A stretch of 64,000 nt of DNA from Lithospermum erythrorhizon. Its lineage: Eukaryota; Streptophyta; Magnoliopsida; Boraginales; Boraginaceae. The stretch spans positions 238,995 to 302,994 of the forward strand of contig JADFUC010000991.1 of the NCBI GenBank assembly GCA_019722365.1. Direction: 5' to 3'. The notes beneath the pieces are model-generated. The model was not told where the DNA came from. It ran no database searches and worked only from the letters and a program-made list of their open reading frames with translations. Below, one piece after another: positions 11,716 through 24,535 of the stretch (positions are counted from its first letter, which is position 1; each line of letters begins with the position of its first letter). Position numbers and translations under genes: made by a program.

Positions 11716-12972
11716 TTACATTATACCAATAATGAACAAAGTTAAAAATAAATTTTCCTCCTTCAAATGTACACATGCAGATACTACAAGATATTGAAAA
11801 GGATAATAAATGAAAATTAAAATATATTAAAAAAATTAGCCATCAGTTCGGTTATTTCAAAATTCGAGCACACAAATTAGTTTAGTTCTAGCACAATCTG
11901 GTGAGGAACCTAAATCGGGTTCGGTTTGATTGATTAAAAAAATTTGATTCTTTCGATTTGATTTCGATCGATTAATTAGTTTAATTTGTGCGTATCCCAA
12001 CTTTCAATGTGTAAAATCTCAATCACCAACAAGTACTTAATCAAGAAATTTAGTACAAATAGTAAGTAAATCCAAATTGTGGTGAAGACAACTTACGGAG
12101 TAATACTTTCCCCCTGTCTTTCAATTGAGGTAACTAGTGTCGACTACAGAAAATTGAGGTACAAGTAACCCCTGAGAAAAACTATTCAATCTTCTTCTCA
12201 TTAAACTCAAATCCCGTAATCTCTCTCGTGTTTGATGATAATTTCTCTTGTTTTTGGGACCAATGTTGGGTGAGAGTCATCCTTATTGCCGCATTGTGTG
12301 TGGCGTCGAGATTCAGCTTAATTTAATTCCATGATTGGATACCATTTTAATGGGAAATTAATGATATGTTGACATTTGCTTCAAAGTACAAATTGCCTTG
12401 GAAACGTAAGCATAGAAAGGCATAGATTTCAGGAAACTAGATTTTTAACGTCACGTTTAATACTCTTTTAATCCATTTTAATTTACTTTCTCACTTCAAT
12501 TACTTTTTAATTATATTATTAAAAAACATTAATAATGACGATCGCGCCACATTTTTGATTAATATTCTGCGTCGATAATGTTTAAAAATAACGCAATTCG
12601 ATCATGTTTAAAAAAGAAAGTCTACTACCTACTACTACCATTATTAATTTTTTCGTCCGTCTGGCGTTAACTTAGTCGTATTAACTGATACATGACAAAT
12701 TTGAAAGAGATAGTTTAGTAACTTCACACGAATTTTATTAGAAATAAAATTAATTAATTAATCGAAAAACCCTATCCCTGGCTGCCCTGCTGGCATCGTC
12801 CTCTTCTTCTCCATATTCTTTCTAGTAATATCGTTTTTCACCTTAGGAATAAATAGACATGGCCTTTCCTGTAGAAGTTGTAATATGTTTCTATCTTGGT
12901 TTGAGTTACGATCAAATTAGTACAAGGGAATTCAAGATCAGGGAACACTTCAAATTGGGATGGTGTTTTCTG
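11716..12972. other. Intergenic AT-rich DNA with MITE-like fragments
   Basis: No gene seen. At 12104-12130, TACTTTCCCCCTGTCTTTCA resembles a second, eroded Stowaway-type end without a matching partner. At 11890-11990 there are degenerate GGTTCGGTTTGATTG-type repeats. The C/T-rich stretch at 12775-12830 resembles a 5' leader, but no reading frame follows. Confidence 0.4.
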
Positions 12973-13004
12973 CACTACTAGAAAAGCAGAGGCGAAGGTG
13001 TCAT

Positions 13005-13420
13005 GCAAATCTGTAAGGGTTTCGTGTCGGTCGGTGTCATTATATGACCGGCCGCCCTGTCAGCTTGTTTCTACATTTCATACCGACAGAAACCGAGACT
13101 ACATAGAGATATTATTACCAAGCTGGCATTTGGAGTTCGGACTCCCGACGCTAGCAAGAGCATGCATCAAGCATTTTAATTTCTTTTTATTTAATTTAAT
13201 GCGACACCGGAACGAAACACCATGTCACATTTAATTTAATTTTTAATTTATTTATACCGACACCCGACACTTTATTTAATTAATTTTATTTTTGATTTAT
13301 TTATTACCGGCCTTGTCGACACAGCGTACCTTATAATACCGACAATATGTTGAAGGTCGACGCAATGACACCACATACATTCACAAAAACCGGCTACGAC
13401 ACCCGACCGGCCAACACGGT
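13005..13420. repeat. CACTA left subterminal repeats
   Basis: Repeated CGGTCGGTGTC, ACCGACAG, ACCGACACCCGACAC and CCGGC words lie in both orientations. They mirror the words next to the right end at 22080-22210. Such arrays near the termini are the binding sites of the TNPA-type protein in En/Spm elements. Confidence 0.6.
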
Positions 13421-13429
13421 AAATTTTCG

Positions 13430-14140
13430 AAAAAAATTATGCGACTGGATAGCACAACGTTTAGAAACATTTGCCAAAATTCCCCACAAAAATGCCCAAA
13501 AAAGCGAGGGGTAAAAACAGCTTGTACAAAAGGCATCAAAAATATGCCAAGCATCAAACAAAAATATCAACAACAGCATAAACATCGAAACAAAAATAAT
13601 AACACAAAATACTATCTAAAAACATGAACAACAATATAAACATCAAGCAAAGAAATAATAACACAAACAATATCCAAAAATCATCAGCTTTATAAACATC
13701 AAACATCAAAATAACCACTTTTCTCTTTTGGATAATTTTTCCTACAATAAAAGCAATGTAACAACATTATAATCAAAGAGATAAAAAATTAGATGAACAT
13801 AAAAAGGAATCGAGGGGAAATGTAACAAAAATTAGAAACAAAATAATTAGATAGACATAAAATATAACAAAATAATTACCTCAAACAATTTTCCTACTAA
13901 ATGAAATAATATAAGAAGGTTGACAGATAATAAATAATTAGATATCCCAACAAAATAATTACCTCAAATAATTTCCCTCTGAAAAGCAATATAAGAAACT
14001 TGGTAGCCATTATTATAAAATTAAACAAAATAATAAGTAAATTATAATTAAGGGTGAAATTGAAAATTAAAATGTAAAAATATAGTAGGTATGTGATTAG
14101 AAGTGTTTATATAGTGGAAGGGTATGAATGAAATTTTAGA
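13430..14140. other. A-rich non-coding interior of the CACTA element
   Basis: Dominated by degenerate short repeats such as AAACATCAA and AATAATAACACAAA. No reading frame of note. A GC-rich block with further GACACC motifs follows at 14150-14340. Confidence 0.5.
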
Positions 14141-15059
14141 GCTTGGCAGAAGAGCCGCCGGGCAGAAGCGCCCAGCGCCCGACACCATACATATAAAATA
14201 TTTTAAAATTCCCACTTTATTTTTAGCGAGAATGCATTAAGGGACGGCCAGCTACCACGACACTATCTGAAGCGGTTTGAATAATGTAAAAGCACGGACC
14301 GACACGACTGAACACTTTTTGCCAAGCGCGTTCGCCACGTATAAATGCAATTGATTATTTTATCATACGAACACACGAACATTGATAGCCCTAATAATGC
14401 AAGGCGAACAACGTACTACTTGGCACCATTTATCATATACTTGTTCTAAGCTTAAACATATGTCGTTTCATGGAAGGAATAAGACGAAATGGAAATCGCA
14501 CACCCAGTTTTTTTGAAAAAATACAAATACTCTTCAGAACCAATTTGCAACGTTATACGAAATGGAAATGCTTGGAAGAACTGTTCCTCTCCTCTCTTTG
14601 AGGCTTATCCATTTCCTTGGAAGAAGCGTTCTGATTTTTCAACATGATAAAGGGTTTGTCGATTATTACACGAAAAACTTGAAAATAAAAACATTGGATC
14701 TAATTCTCTTCCGAGCCGCCTGCTAGTATTCGAAATAGCCTTCCTCTAGTCTAAATAGTTATCGGGTAGTCCGGCGCATCTTGTGGCATCCAACATCGTA
14801 CGTGTCTGAATCATCTTGTTAACAAATTGGAATATCCGCTTGCGCAGCGATGTCAACACTATCGTTCGATGGATCAGCGAAACAGCCGGCGGTTATTTGC
14901 TCTCTTGAAAGATATCTTGAGTATTTAAAGGCGGCAACGTGACATTTTGCATATATGAGTCCAATCAACCTGGAAGGCTTCTAAGCATTCGTCTTCATTC
15001 TGACCACGCCACTATTTATGCTCTACACTCGGCGGGAGTGTAGCAAAGATAATATACTT

Positions 15060-15420
15060 GTTGTCTTTTGTGATGCTAGAGGATAAAGAGAGGTCCTCAC
15101 TTAGAGGCTGCTCTTGTGTTTGATTTGAACCATTCCGTTCCTCGGATGTATTTAAATCCGCTACTTGAAATGTCAAGGCAATAACTTGAAGAGTACAACT
15201 TTATCACGTAAATAGCCGTCACGACAATTCCCAAATCCTTTCTTTGCGTTTTACCGCCTCCTCTGCGAGGACATCTTGCTCATTCTACGATCCTCTCGAC
15301 AAAGCATGATTTTTTTGCAACCTCACAAAAACTCACTAAACCTTGTAGATATGCGGGATTCACATAGCCATCCAGGCATCGCGATTATACGTCAAGGGGC
15401 CCGATCTTTAGAGCATTTTT
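15060..15420 (-). pseudogene. CACTA transposase N-terminal (transposase-associated domain) remnant
   Basis: In one minus-strand frame from about 15410, NPAYLQGLVSFCEVAKKS is followed by a stop and ARCPRRGGGKTQRKDLGIVV, then an aromatic tail. This fits the pattern of the transposase-associated domain that precedes Tnp2 in plant CACTA elements: P.YL.GV..F..FA, then CPC..C.N, then a V..HL...GF region. The second and third conserved cysteines are lost. Sequence continues down to about 14350 with coding-like composition, but I cannot place Tnp2 catalytic motifs in it. Treat as a weak domain call made by eye. Confidence 0.4.
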
Positions 15421-15439
15421 CCACTAAATATATTGAAAT

Positions 15440-15725
15440 TAAATAAGAAAAAATTAAATAATTGGACATAATTGGACATTATTGTACATAGTGGACATTA
15501 TTGAAAATATATAATTGGACATAGTCGACATTATTGTACGTAATTGAATAAATGGACAACAATTGAACATAATTAATTGGACATAATACTTGGACATAAT
15601 ACTTGAACATAAATAATTATTGTAGTTAAACCCTAGATTTGGAATAAAAATGAATTAAATGAAAAAAATAAATACTTGGACATAATTGCACATAATTGAA
15701 TATAATTGAACATAAAAATATCAAA
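15440..15725. repeat. Degenerate tandem repeat of TTGGACATAA
   Basis: Roughly fifteen variants of a 9-11 base unit (TTGGACATAA / TTGAACATAA) in near-tandem array. It lies between the two transposase remnants and is likely intronic or leader sequence of the CACTA element. Confidence 0.7.
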
Positions 15726-15834
15726 ACATACCTAGGATTCGGAGTTGATAGGGGGGATGGTAAGGGTGAGGGAGAAGTTTTTTTATTGGGTTTGTTCTTA
15801 ATCTGATCTGCAGGTTCGACTTTATATATTAGAA

Positions 15835-16410
15835 ATGGCGTCGGTCCGGTGTCGGTCTAACCTAGAGCACACCACACCGAGCCGCCCTCAGCCTCACCGA
15901 CACTAAACAGCTTAAAACCGATACTCCGTTTTTCTTATTTTTTTTATATTAATCTAATTATTCAAGGTATAATAAATATATTTTATTCCAAATTAGTTAT
16001 ATATTAAGTATATATATATTATAAATATAAAATATTCACGTGATGTTTGAGTAAAATGCGGTATATGATATTAACCCACAAATAGTCGAGTTATACTTTC
16101 GACTATCTACGATCATGTGCCGAATCTTTACAAATATTTTTTATTATAATTTTTAATAATATATCTAATGATTATTGTACATAATAATTAATTAGATTAC
16201 TTAAAACTACATTAAAAAGAAGAAAAATGATTTTTATTATTTGAAGACCAACTTACGGACCGACACGGACCAACGCCCAAACCCTCCGCTCACTTACTTG
16301 AACCAGGCCCCGGCTTGACCCTCGACGCAATGATATTTATCTGAGCATTGTATCGGCCTTGGCCAGGCACGGTGTGCGAGGAATCGGGGGATGACAAGAT
16401 GGAATGTTTT
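15835..16410. repeat. Second block of CACTA-like subterminal motifs
   Basis: GCGTCGGTCCGGTGTCGGTC (15838-15857), ACCACACCGAG, CACCGACACTAA and ACCGACACGGACC recur here, separated by AT-rich DNA. Finding terminal-type motifs in the middle of the element suggests either a promoter array or the joined end of another CACTA copy. Confidence 0.4.
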
Positions 16411-16417
16411 GTACAGC

Positions 16418-16640
16418 CTATAAACACAAATCCAAACCATAAGCACAAATCAAACTATAAACCTGAAATCATTCATATCAAACTATAAACAACACAAGCA
16501 TAAACATCAAACTATAAACTCACAGATCCATTCAAATTAAAAATATAAATATATCATAAACACAAATGTCCCGGACTATAAACACAAATCAAACCATAAA
16601 ACATAAAAAGTATCCATAAACCTAAGTAAAAATATCCATA
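16418..16640. repeat. Short degenerate repeats of ATAAACACAAATC / AAACTATAAAC
   Basis: A run of 12-20 base repeats built from CTATAAAC, ATAAACAC and AAATCAAAC. Low-complexity, non-coding. Confidence 0.6.
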
Positions 16641-16652
16641 CATAAATATCAT

Positions 16653-18604
16653 TCAAATATCCATACATAAGCATCTAATGCGAGAGGGGGTGAAATTTCC
16701 ATTTAGTGGGGAGTGCGTATTAATTTGCGGGACTTCAGTAATGAAGTGCAGGTGGGGGAAATTTGGAGTGGCGGGATGGGAAGATGAGAGTCTTTGCTGG
16801 AGTGCAAGCTCACGGCTGACTAATGGGGGGCTGAGTGTGGGGGCGTCGAGTGCACTCATGTGAATGGGCGCTTGATAGTCTACGTGACTCCCTGCAGACT
16901 GGTAGGGGTCACGAAATCCGACCATCGCGGCGGCGGCTCCCGTATAACCTGGAGCATTCGCATTAAGTTGGGCCACCCACAGTTCTTAGACGCAATCTCT
17001 TCCTCATTTCGGCACCGGAAGCCTCAAAGCGCCTTGTTCCTGCAGGAGTCAAACAACCGGCCCGGCTGCAGCGTCGCCGAGGGCGGGCGGATTCCGTGGA
17101 CCCGGCGTCCGGCGTATTGCTTGTCCCCGAGGCTGCGAGGTATAGCAGGCTCAACATCCGGCCTTTCTCAATCGACTCACGGGTTGAGTACTGACCACAA
17201 TACCTTGTCCCACTTTGGAGCCTTTAATGGTCCAAGTCCGGCCGTACTTCTGGAGTAGGAACAAGGCAGAGCACTCAAATCCTGTGAGTTATGAAACATA
17301 AGAGAATGAGGAAATATAAATAGCATTATAAAATTTAAATTTAATGTATAAAAGAAAATTTAAACTTTTACAAGCAGTCTCGACCTCGGGTTGTAGAATT
17401 CCCCGTCGGTTAAATCGGTCGCCTTGTCACTGCTTCTTGCATTAAAGATCGGGAGACGAATGTTCAGCGAAGGGCCCGAACTCCCGATCCTAAACACACG
17501 AAATGCAATTAAAATACATAGTTAATAACTGGAAATAATGAAAATTAAAATTTAATAGTAAAAAATCCAAACTTACCTCATCATGGAGCCTCTGCATACT
17601 TGATCCTTGCTCCCGAGGGAGATGCTTGAGAAGGAGCTGGTGAGAACCCATGACGAGGGGTCGTGCGGTGCATCGGTTCTTTTGGGAGAATCGACAGCCC
17701 AGTCATCACCCAACGCGATACGACATACTTCTCCAGCAGCGAGTCACGGATCAGATGAGACACGAGTCCCAAGGAGAAGAGGCAGATCGTCACCACCAGC
17801 GTCCCGCGTATGTTATTCTTCCCCGCCCGTAAGAAGATACCGCCACCTCTTGCCCAGGTGAATCCTCCCAAGTATGCGGCACATGCAACGCTCCACTCAC
17901 GAATCTCATAACTCGATCCACAAATAAATACAAAATTAAGTTAGTCTAATTTCCACGATTCGAAAATCACAAAACTTTTATATTTAAATGCTTTCAAAAA
18001 AGCATTCCGTATACCGTCGCTTGGCTTTTATCCACGCATCTTTATAGTGTGGCCCGCAGATCTTCAACCACCATTTCGCTTATTTGGATTTCGAATAATC
18101 TTTTGACCCAACAAAGCGTAACATAAACAAAAATATTTCATTAGATCTGAATGATAAATATAAATGATAATAAGACAAACTCGATAAATAAAATCTTGAC
18201 TTACGGCTCCACCAGAAGCATGTGGCAGCTATCATACATCCCGCGCCGAGGCGAGATGGCGTGGAGCCTACTCGGGTCCCACTTACCCGACTCCCAGCTG
18301 AGTCTCAGGTTGTGTCCATAAAGTGATAAATCGCTGGAGGCCACGACTGCAAATCAGCCCCATGCTCTCGGGTCGTAACATCGGCGTGTGGCGGCGGTGA
18401 GGTGACTTTGCTCTCGTCGAGTGGGCGTCTTCCCAGCAGTCTCTGGGCGAGTCGGCGTGCTGGCAGGAATGCTCGACGGCGTGCTGGCGGCCTCGTCCTA
18501 GAGGTCAGTAACGTAGTACGCCTATGGAGGAGGCGGTGGATGGCTATCGCGGATGGCGAAGCCGCCGACTCTTGACGACCGGCCTCTCGCGCTCCTGCGT
18601 ACAC
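16653..18604 (-). pseudogene. CACTA second-gene remnant (plant Ptta/En/Spm, Transposase_24-like)
   Basis: Several GC-richer minus-strand segments with coding character lie at 18600-18200, 18120-18000, 17870-17580, 17460-17370 and 16976-16653, separated by AT-rich stretches that look like introns. Segment 18297-18190 reads NLRLSWESGKWDPSRLHAIS. Segment 18110-18000 reads AKWWLKICGPHYKDAWIKAK, a Trp/Lys-rich pattern like that of plant En/Spm (Ptta) proteins. The last segment is Pro/Ser/Ala-rich (GYTGAAAAMVGFRDPYQSAG), as in their C-termini. The presumed role is DNA binding to the subterminal repeats. Frames are interrupted and the exon borders are not assigned. The family assignment rests mainly on the CACTA context. 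Confidence 0.4.
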
Positions 18605-18639
18605 TTAACCGTCCAGGGGTTTGCTTCCACGAGGAGCCA

Positions 18640-18930
18640 TAAAACTGAAATTCAAATTCTAATAAAATTAAAAAATATCAGAACAAAATGCAATTCAATT
18701 GAATCAAATCGATTAGTCCCCGATTCAAGAGCAACATTCAAACTTCAAAATCTAATTCAAACAACATTTCGATCTAATTCAGGCAACATTCAAACTAATT
18801 CTTTGTATCAATTCAATTTAGATTTGCATCCTCAAATATAATTCAAATCAATCAAATTCAAACTTAATCAAAATTGATTCAAATTAATTAAATTCAAATC
18901 AAACTCAAATCCCGTATAATTCAAACTCGA
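18640..18930. repeat. Degenerate repeat of AATTCAAATC
   Basis: More than fifteen variants of AATTCAAATC / AATTCAAACT in tandem-like arrangement, AT-rich and non-coding. It is probably an intron or leader of the CACTA second gene. Confidence 0.65.
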
Positions 18931-19476
18931 TCAATTGATTCGTAATGACAATTCAATTGCGATTCAATCAATTAAAAATAAATTAAACCCGAATAAAATC
19001 CAGCATTCGATTTCCAAGTCAATCTAACTAATTAGAAGCCGAATTAAAAGTAGAATTAATTAAACTATAACTATACAAATTAACAGTAAAGCAGAATAAT
19101 CCAAAATAATAATTAATTAAACAACAATTAAATTTATAATTAATACTAGATTTAAAGGCCAGAATTATACAACAACTGAGTAAAATAATAAGCAAAAAAA
19201 TGAATTAAAAAGAAATTAGATCATATTTAAAAATATAACAAACAATTAAACATACAAGTAATTATAAAAAAAACAATTAAAAACACATTAAAGCGAAAGA
19301 AAAAAGCGAAAAAGCAAAAACAAAAAAAATAAAAAACCGCCGCACTACGGTGCCCAGTGCGGTGGGAATCGAGCCAGTGGGGCCGGTGGTGGAAGCGGTG
19401 GCAGGTGAGGTAAGGGCCGGCGGTGGCGTCGCTACTTGCGTCGGGGGGTGGGGCAGGGGATGGGGATTATCGAGGT

Positions 19477-22007
19477 GTAACACATACTGAGGTGAGAGTC
19501 ATTATAATCGAGTACGAGAATCGCAGCCAGATGGACCTTCGGTTTAAAACTACTGCGTTTCCTTCAAAAATAAGATTTACATGTAATATTTCCAAGAAAT
19601 ATCACATTTTAAAAACTTTACAATCCATCGAGGTGATATCTAACCAACCAACTCCATATATATACAACATATCCACACGATACTTGACATCTTGCGTAAT
19701 TTCTGAAAAGTGGTAAGTCTTGTACTCGGAATAGAAAATGACAAGCTATGAAATGAACTTCGTTTCAAAAGGAAAATACATCAATCAAAATAGTTGGCAA
19801 CACATAAAAATCGGGCTGAGGATCCTACGCTTTTGATGCTCACTGCTCGGAACAAAACTCTCAAGGCCTCTTGGCTCAATTGCTTGCTTTGTCGACACAT
19901 GGAATGAAATCTGCGATACGAAAGGGGGTGTAAGCCGCGAATCTTGGTGAGGAAACTTAACACGAGGGGTGGGAGCTTACCATGCGGGCAGGTCAATCCA
20001 ATAATATAATAGTCAAATATGAATAAAACACATATATCGAGGACTACCTAAAAGGTCCATACAACATGATTCTGAAGTCTCGGGCATGTCTGTGAAGATA
20101 TAATAGAAGGTTTTAGGAGTAAGCACACAATTTCGAGAAAGAAATCGAGAGACTCAACAACGACTAAAACTCTAGTCATCAAAACCTCTATCTATCTCTC
20201 ATATCCCCACCGGTATACAACCTCTAATCATATGCCGATCAAATTACACACTTGAGGGAATGGACTAATCAATAATCACCCGTACTTATACACATACGAT
20301 ATAAGGCCAAACCGCTTGCCCATACCGCAAGTATAGAGGCGCGCGCACTGTATACACAATGTATGAGCCACGCCCATACTAAATACACTAAGTCAGAAGG
20401 CACACCGCTCTTATACACTTAAGTATAAGGCACACCGCTCTTATACTAGAGTATAAAGACACGCGCACTATACACTTTAAGTATAAGGCGGTAATAGATC
20501 GCGTATCTGCCCGAGGAAGGAGAGTCGCTTTAACCCCTGTCGTCGACATAGGTCGGATCTAATACTCGAGTCACACCAGGTCATACATAACTCCTATACA
20601 TCACCTCTCAATAACTTGACTACTACACTCCCCAAACAGTGATATCCAAGCGCCCACGGCTAAAACATCTCACAATCGTAAGTCAAACCTGATCGCCCAG
20701 CAGGCCACGGAAATCATAAGTGCCCGGCCAAGGCCAATCGAGAAATATAAGTTGGGAGTTGACTATTGCCCCACCTCGAGCACTCTTCAAGCGCCACGAG
20801 GAATATAATCACATAATCCTTATAACAATTACATGTATATCATTCTCAAGTAATCACTTAACACAATAACATGTTTTACCACGATTTATAATGAATACGT
20901 AAAGTAACACTTTGATGAGATAAGTACTCGCCTACGCTAGCTACTACCACAAAACCTCATGAACACAATCACGATGCTTGCCCTTTTCCACGATCAGCCT
21001 AAACAAAGACCGAGAAAGTATAATCGAAGACCTACCTCTTATACCGGCGTTAGAAGACTGTAAGCAAACTCTTAGAGCCCAATAAAATAGTCTAACATAG
21101 CCCAGGATAAAACTCTCAATTATAATCCCATGGACAGCACAATCGATCAGCTAAATTCCATCTTATTACTTAATCATTACAAATCAACTTATAAGTCATT
21201 TTAGTTAATCGGCGGAGTCCATGAATTAAGCGACTTTATGCTAGAAATATCAATTATAACTTCGACTTTGAATTAACACTTTTCAGCACTTACATTCCCT
21301 TTAATCAATTTTTAAATGACAATTTAATATCACAATGACTATAATAAGGTCCCAACATAACGTCCTACACATTTAAAGTCTTAGAAAAATATCTTGAGAG
21401 AAAAGTCAAAATTTGAAAACACAAAAGTCAACCCGACCATAACATCCAAACGACCTCTAAGTCATGAATTAGTCACTTATATACATCATAGAGACCCACA
21501 ACAACTAAGATTCATCATAAAATTGAATTATGGAAAAGTCAACTAAAATTCTTTATGTCGAAACCAAAAGAAATATCTGAAAGACTTGAGCTTTTCATTA
21601 CGCTTCGAAAATGATAAGGGAGAACGATATTCTACAAACGATCTTGAGTTTGAGCGACAATCGAAGAGAGAAATGGAAGAAGAAATTTTCAAGGGGGAGG
21701 GGGAGTAAATCTCGGCCCTATGAGGAGATGAGGAAGATGATGAAGTGTTTTGGTGATGATGTGGAGGATAAGTATGGATAGATATTTAAAAAACTCGAGT
21801 CCCGTTCGGTTTCGGTTAATTTCTCCGCTTTCGTATTTAAATCTCAACGAACCCGATTCCAAAGATAAAATTTTCCATGGCATAAACTACTAAATTATAA
21901 ATGTAATTAAATTCTAAAAAATTTCTGAAATAATATTGTGCTCGAAATTATTTATACTATCCCAGTCCCACATGCAGAAAGAAAAATTAAATTTTTTTTT
22001 TGTAGCG
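19477..22007 (-). mobile_element. Gypsy-type LTR (probable solo LTR), minus orientation, inside the CACTA element
   Basis: Its reverse complement aligns by eye along its whole length with 30233-33596. Shared landmarks are the GATAGTATAAATAATTT start, the AGGTCC..ACTATTATAG region, a shared ACTCTCCTTCCTC block, and the GTGTCGACAAAG...GAGCATCAA region before a TGTTACA end. It ends in TGTAAC at 19477 on the plus strand. No gag or pol flanks it, so it looks like a solo LTR. It interrupts the CACTA element between its second gene and its right end. Host-side target duplications were not verified. Confidence 0.62.
20304..20488. repeat. Palindromic minisatellite within the LTR
   Basis: About six units of 29-34 bases, each built on GCACACCGCTCTTATACACT followed by a TTAAGTATAAG tail. 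Each unit contains an inverted repeat (TTATAC...GTATAA), so every unit can fold back on itself. Copies differ at several bases. The related LTR at 30233-33596 has only one similar unit (CCTTATAC near 31813), so the array expanded in this copy or shrank in the other. Confidence 0.75.
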
Positions 22008-22225
22008 GGTTATTGATGAGGTTTTGGGGGGGCAGTGTGGGCGATGAGGAAAAAACGTAATTTTTTTTAATATATAGAAGTCATAGCGTCGGTGTGGTGT
22101 CGGTAAATAATTAATTTTGATTTTTTAAATTAAGAAAGGTCCCGACACCACACCGACACAAAAAGGCCCAAATAAAAAAAACGGGCCTTTAAAAACCGAC
22201 ACCATGACAACTATCTGAAGTAGTA

Positions 22226-22942
22226 TAGAATTACAATAGAATCATTCAGCAAACCTTGTAAATCTGTTTTCTAGTCTCTTGCTCTCAATTGACAAATCAC
22301 AGTATTAAGACTTCAAGTTATAGGATTAAAGGGCACAATTGATATCAAAACACTTTCGAAATTAATAAATACTTTTTATTCCTTGTAATCATGAATAATA
22401 ACTTTTACGGGATGGATCGATGTTGGAAATCGAAATCATGGTGGATTGAGAAGTTTGAACATGTCAACATGTCATTCAATGAATTTTTTGGACATTCCTG
22501 ATGTCTGATGATCTTTTTTGATGGAATGAAATGGATTAAGAGTATTGTGTTGGGTAATAATGAGTTTAGTGGTATTTTAAAAGACGAATCCAATCATATA
22601 AATTTTATATTTTTTAGAATAATGAATAATTCATAATGGATGGTCAAACTTCAATTTCAAAAAATTCAAACGACAACTAAAAGATTGGACAGAGTAGTAA
22701 TTATTCATCTCGAACACTCGTCTTAATGAATACGGAGTATTTTTCATTGTCCCACATTAAAAAAACGCTAATGATATCATAGGAGGAATTTTAATAAATT
22801 CGGAATAATATTTGTTTAAATAATAATATTATCCCTATTCAGTTTTGTCAAATTTCAACAAATACTATTGAACTTTTTCTAAAGTGTTTAATATTCAAAC
22901 AATAAATTTATCTAATGTGAAACTTAACATAATCATTTAGAT
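22226..22942. other. Intergenic DNA between CACTA and the 15.9-kb LTR element
   Basis: AT-rich with no gene. A segment at 22400-22620 (GGATGGATCGATGTTGG ... GGAATGAAATGGATTAAG) resembles eroded non-autonomous DNA transposon sequence, but no ends are defined. ACGGAGTATT at 22730-22740 is a stray Stowaway-like terminus. Confidence 0.4.
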
Positions 22943-22947
22943 ATAAT

Positions 22948-24535
22948 TGTAATGCAAAGAAGAATTTTTATTACTTATAAAGTGGGGTTCAAAATAAAAC
23001 TCATTATAGGAAAAAATTACTTAGTGTACATGTTTTATCAAATCGAAGAGGATCGATTGTCCAAACTATGAGTCCTTAAGCGTTCTTCGGCTTGATTTGG
23101 TGAGATGTCGGCTTACTTTGCTTGATTTGAACTTGATGAGCTTGGTATGAGCTTCGAAACGACTTGAAACTTGATTTGAAATGGATATGCGCTCTATTAC
23201 GAGGCTGTATACATGTGTCGTAGTCTTGATGCACTAAGACTTGGTCTGGACTTGGATATGGTTCGAAGTCGGGGAGTTGTATGACGTATTCCGAGTGTTA
23301 ATTTGTATTGGACATGATCTTGGTCATGGACATGATATTCGCTCTATTCCGGAGTTGATATACTTACTCTGACATTTCTTTATGTAGGATTTTGTGGTGA
23401 TGGTGGGACTTCACATACACTTGTGGGACTTTAATGTAGGTTGAGGGCTCTGTCTCTGGTGGGACTTCGTTTGGAGATATGACTCAGAGCATGACCTTGT
23501 ATGGAGTGATAGCAAGCCAGTGTTGACAAACAGCTACTACTTCTGACACTTGACGTGTTGTTGGCAGGCGGAAACGTTCGGTTTATTCATATATACGGAA
23601 CTTGATGATTATCGGTGACATCTATCAAATTTTCATTCAAGATTTGAATAATCAAAATAATGAGCTTAATCTTAATATTCGTCAGTTTCCTTTAAATTTT
23701 CATTACATTTTATCAAATTTTCTTCTTCAAACTTAAAGACCATCAAGCCAGGTAGTAATCTTTATTTCACACGCCTATGTCAAGCAATTGAGGTATTTTC
23801 CATTTCACCACGCTAAGCTATTTATGGTTTAAAAGATTTAACTTTGAAAAATCTCAGAGGTTTTTCTTTTTATTTTCTTAGGTGTTTTCTGAATGTTTCT
23901 AGATTTTTCTTTATATTTCTAAATATGAATTTCGAAAATAAGGGGATTTATATAGGGTTCCTGGCTTCGAATACTTACTTCTTATTGGTTGGTTCATTTC
24001 AGTGGATTATTTATCTTAACTGCTGATTTTTTTAGGCGATACCGATCGTCGGATTTTATGGAAATTCCCTCTTCTCCAAGCACTGGCACAAGCACCTATT
24101 TCTGTGAATAAGTAAGCATTCTAGACTTTTTCTGCGCTAAAATGATTTTCATATCAACCCCAAACTTCCAGCTTCCTTTAAATCTCGCTCTTTCCAAAGT
24201 TTCATTTCAGCAACGCGCTACTTTAATGCTCATTTTGGCCTATTTTAATCAATCAAATTAGGGATTTTTGAGCCCTAGCACAATTGACATTTAATTAGGG
24301 CTATTTTCTCGAAAATCCTATTTCGAGTTCAAATTTAGGGTTAATTAATGTAAAACCCTTATTTTTTACTTCGATTAATTCCGTGGAGCTTCATTTCCTT
24401 GAACCATATTTCCCGATTTAGTGTAATCGAGACCCTAATTAGTCATGTGGCATTTTTAGAGGTTTCGACACAATTAATTTGACACTCTCCTAATCAATTT
24501 AATTATTATTTTAATAAATTTTCTCGATTTCTACA
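22948..24535. repeat. Left LTR of the 15.9-kb element
   Basis: 1588 bases, starting TGTAATGC and ending CTACA. It aligns with 37240-38844 over its full length with many substitutions and small gaps. On the minus strand it contains a TATATAAATCCCC box (around 23946-23958) and a poly(A)-signal-like AATAAAAATTC close to the end at 22965. Confidence 0.88.

Larger units (their letters stand above)
12973..22225 (-). mobile_element. CACTA (En/Spm) DNA transposon, degraded, carrying a nested LTR
   Basis: The left end CACTACTAGAAAAG at 12973 is the standard plant CACTA terminus. The right end (ATCTGAAGTAGTA at 22213-22225) is a weaker inverted copy. The last few hundred bases on both sides carry many copies of a CGGTGTCGGT / ACCGACACC motif (about 13005-13420 and 22080-22210), the subterminal repeats that En/Spm transposases bind. 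Inside, minus-strand remnants of a transposase-associated domain (about 15060-15420) and of a second CACTA protein (about 16650-18600) are visible. The 3-bp target duplication cannot be confirmed. A block of similar GTCGGT repeats at 15835-15925 may be the end of another copy, so the span could be two overlapping elements. Confidence 0.62.
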
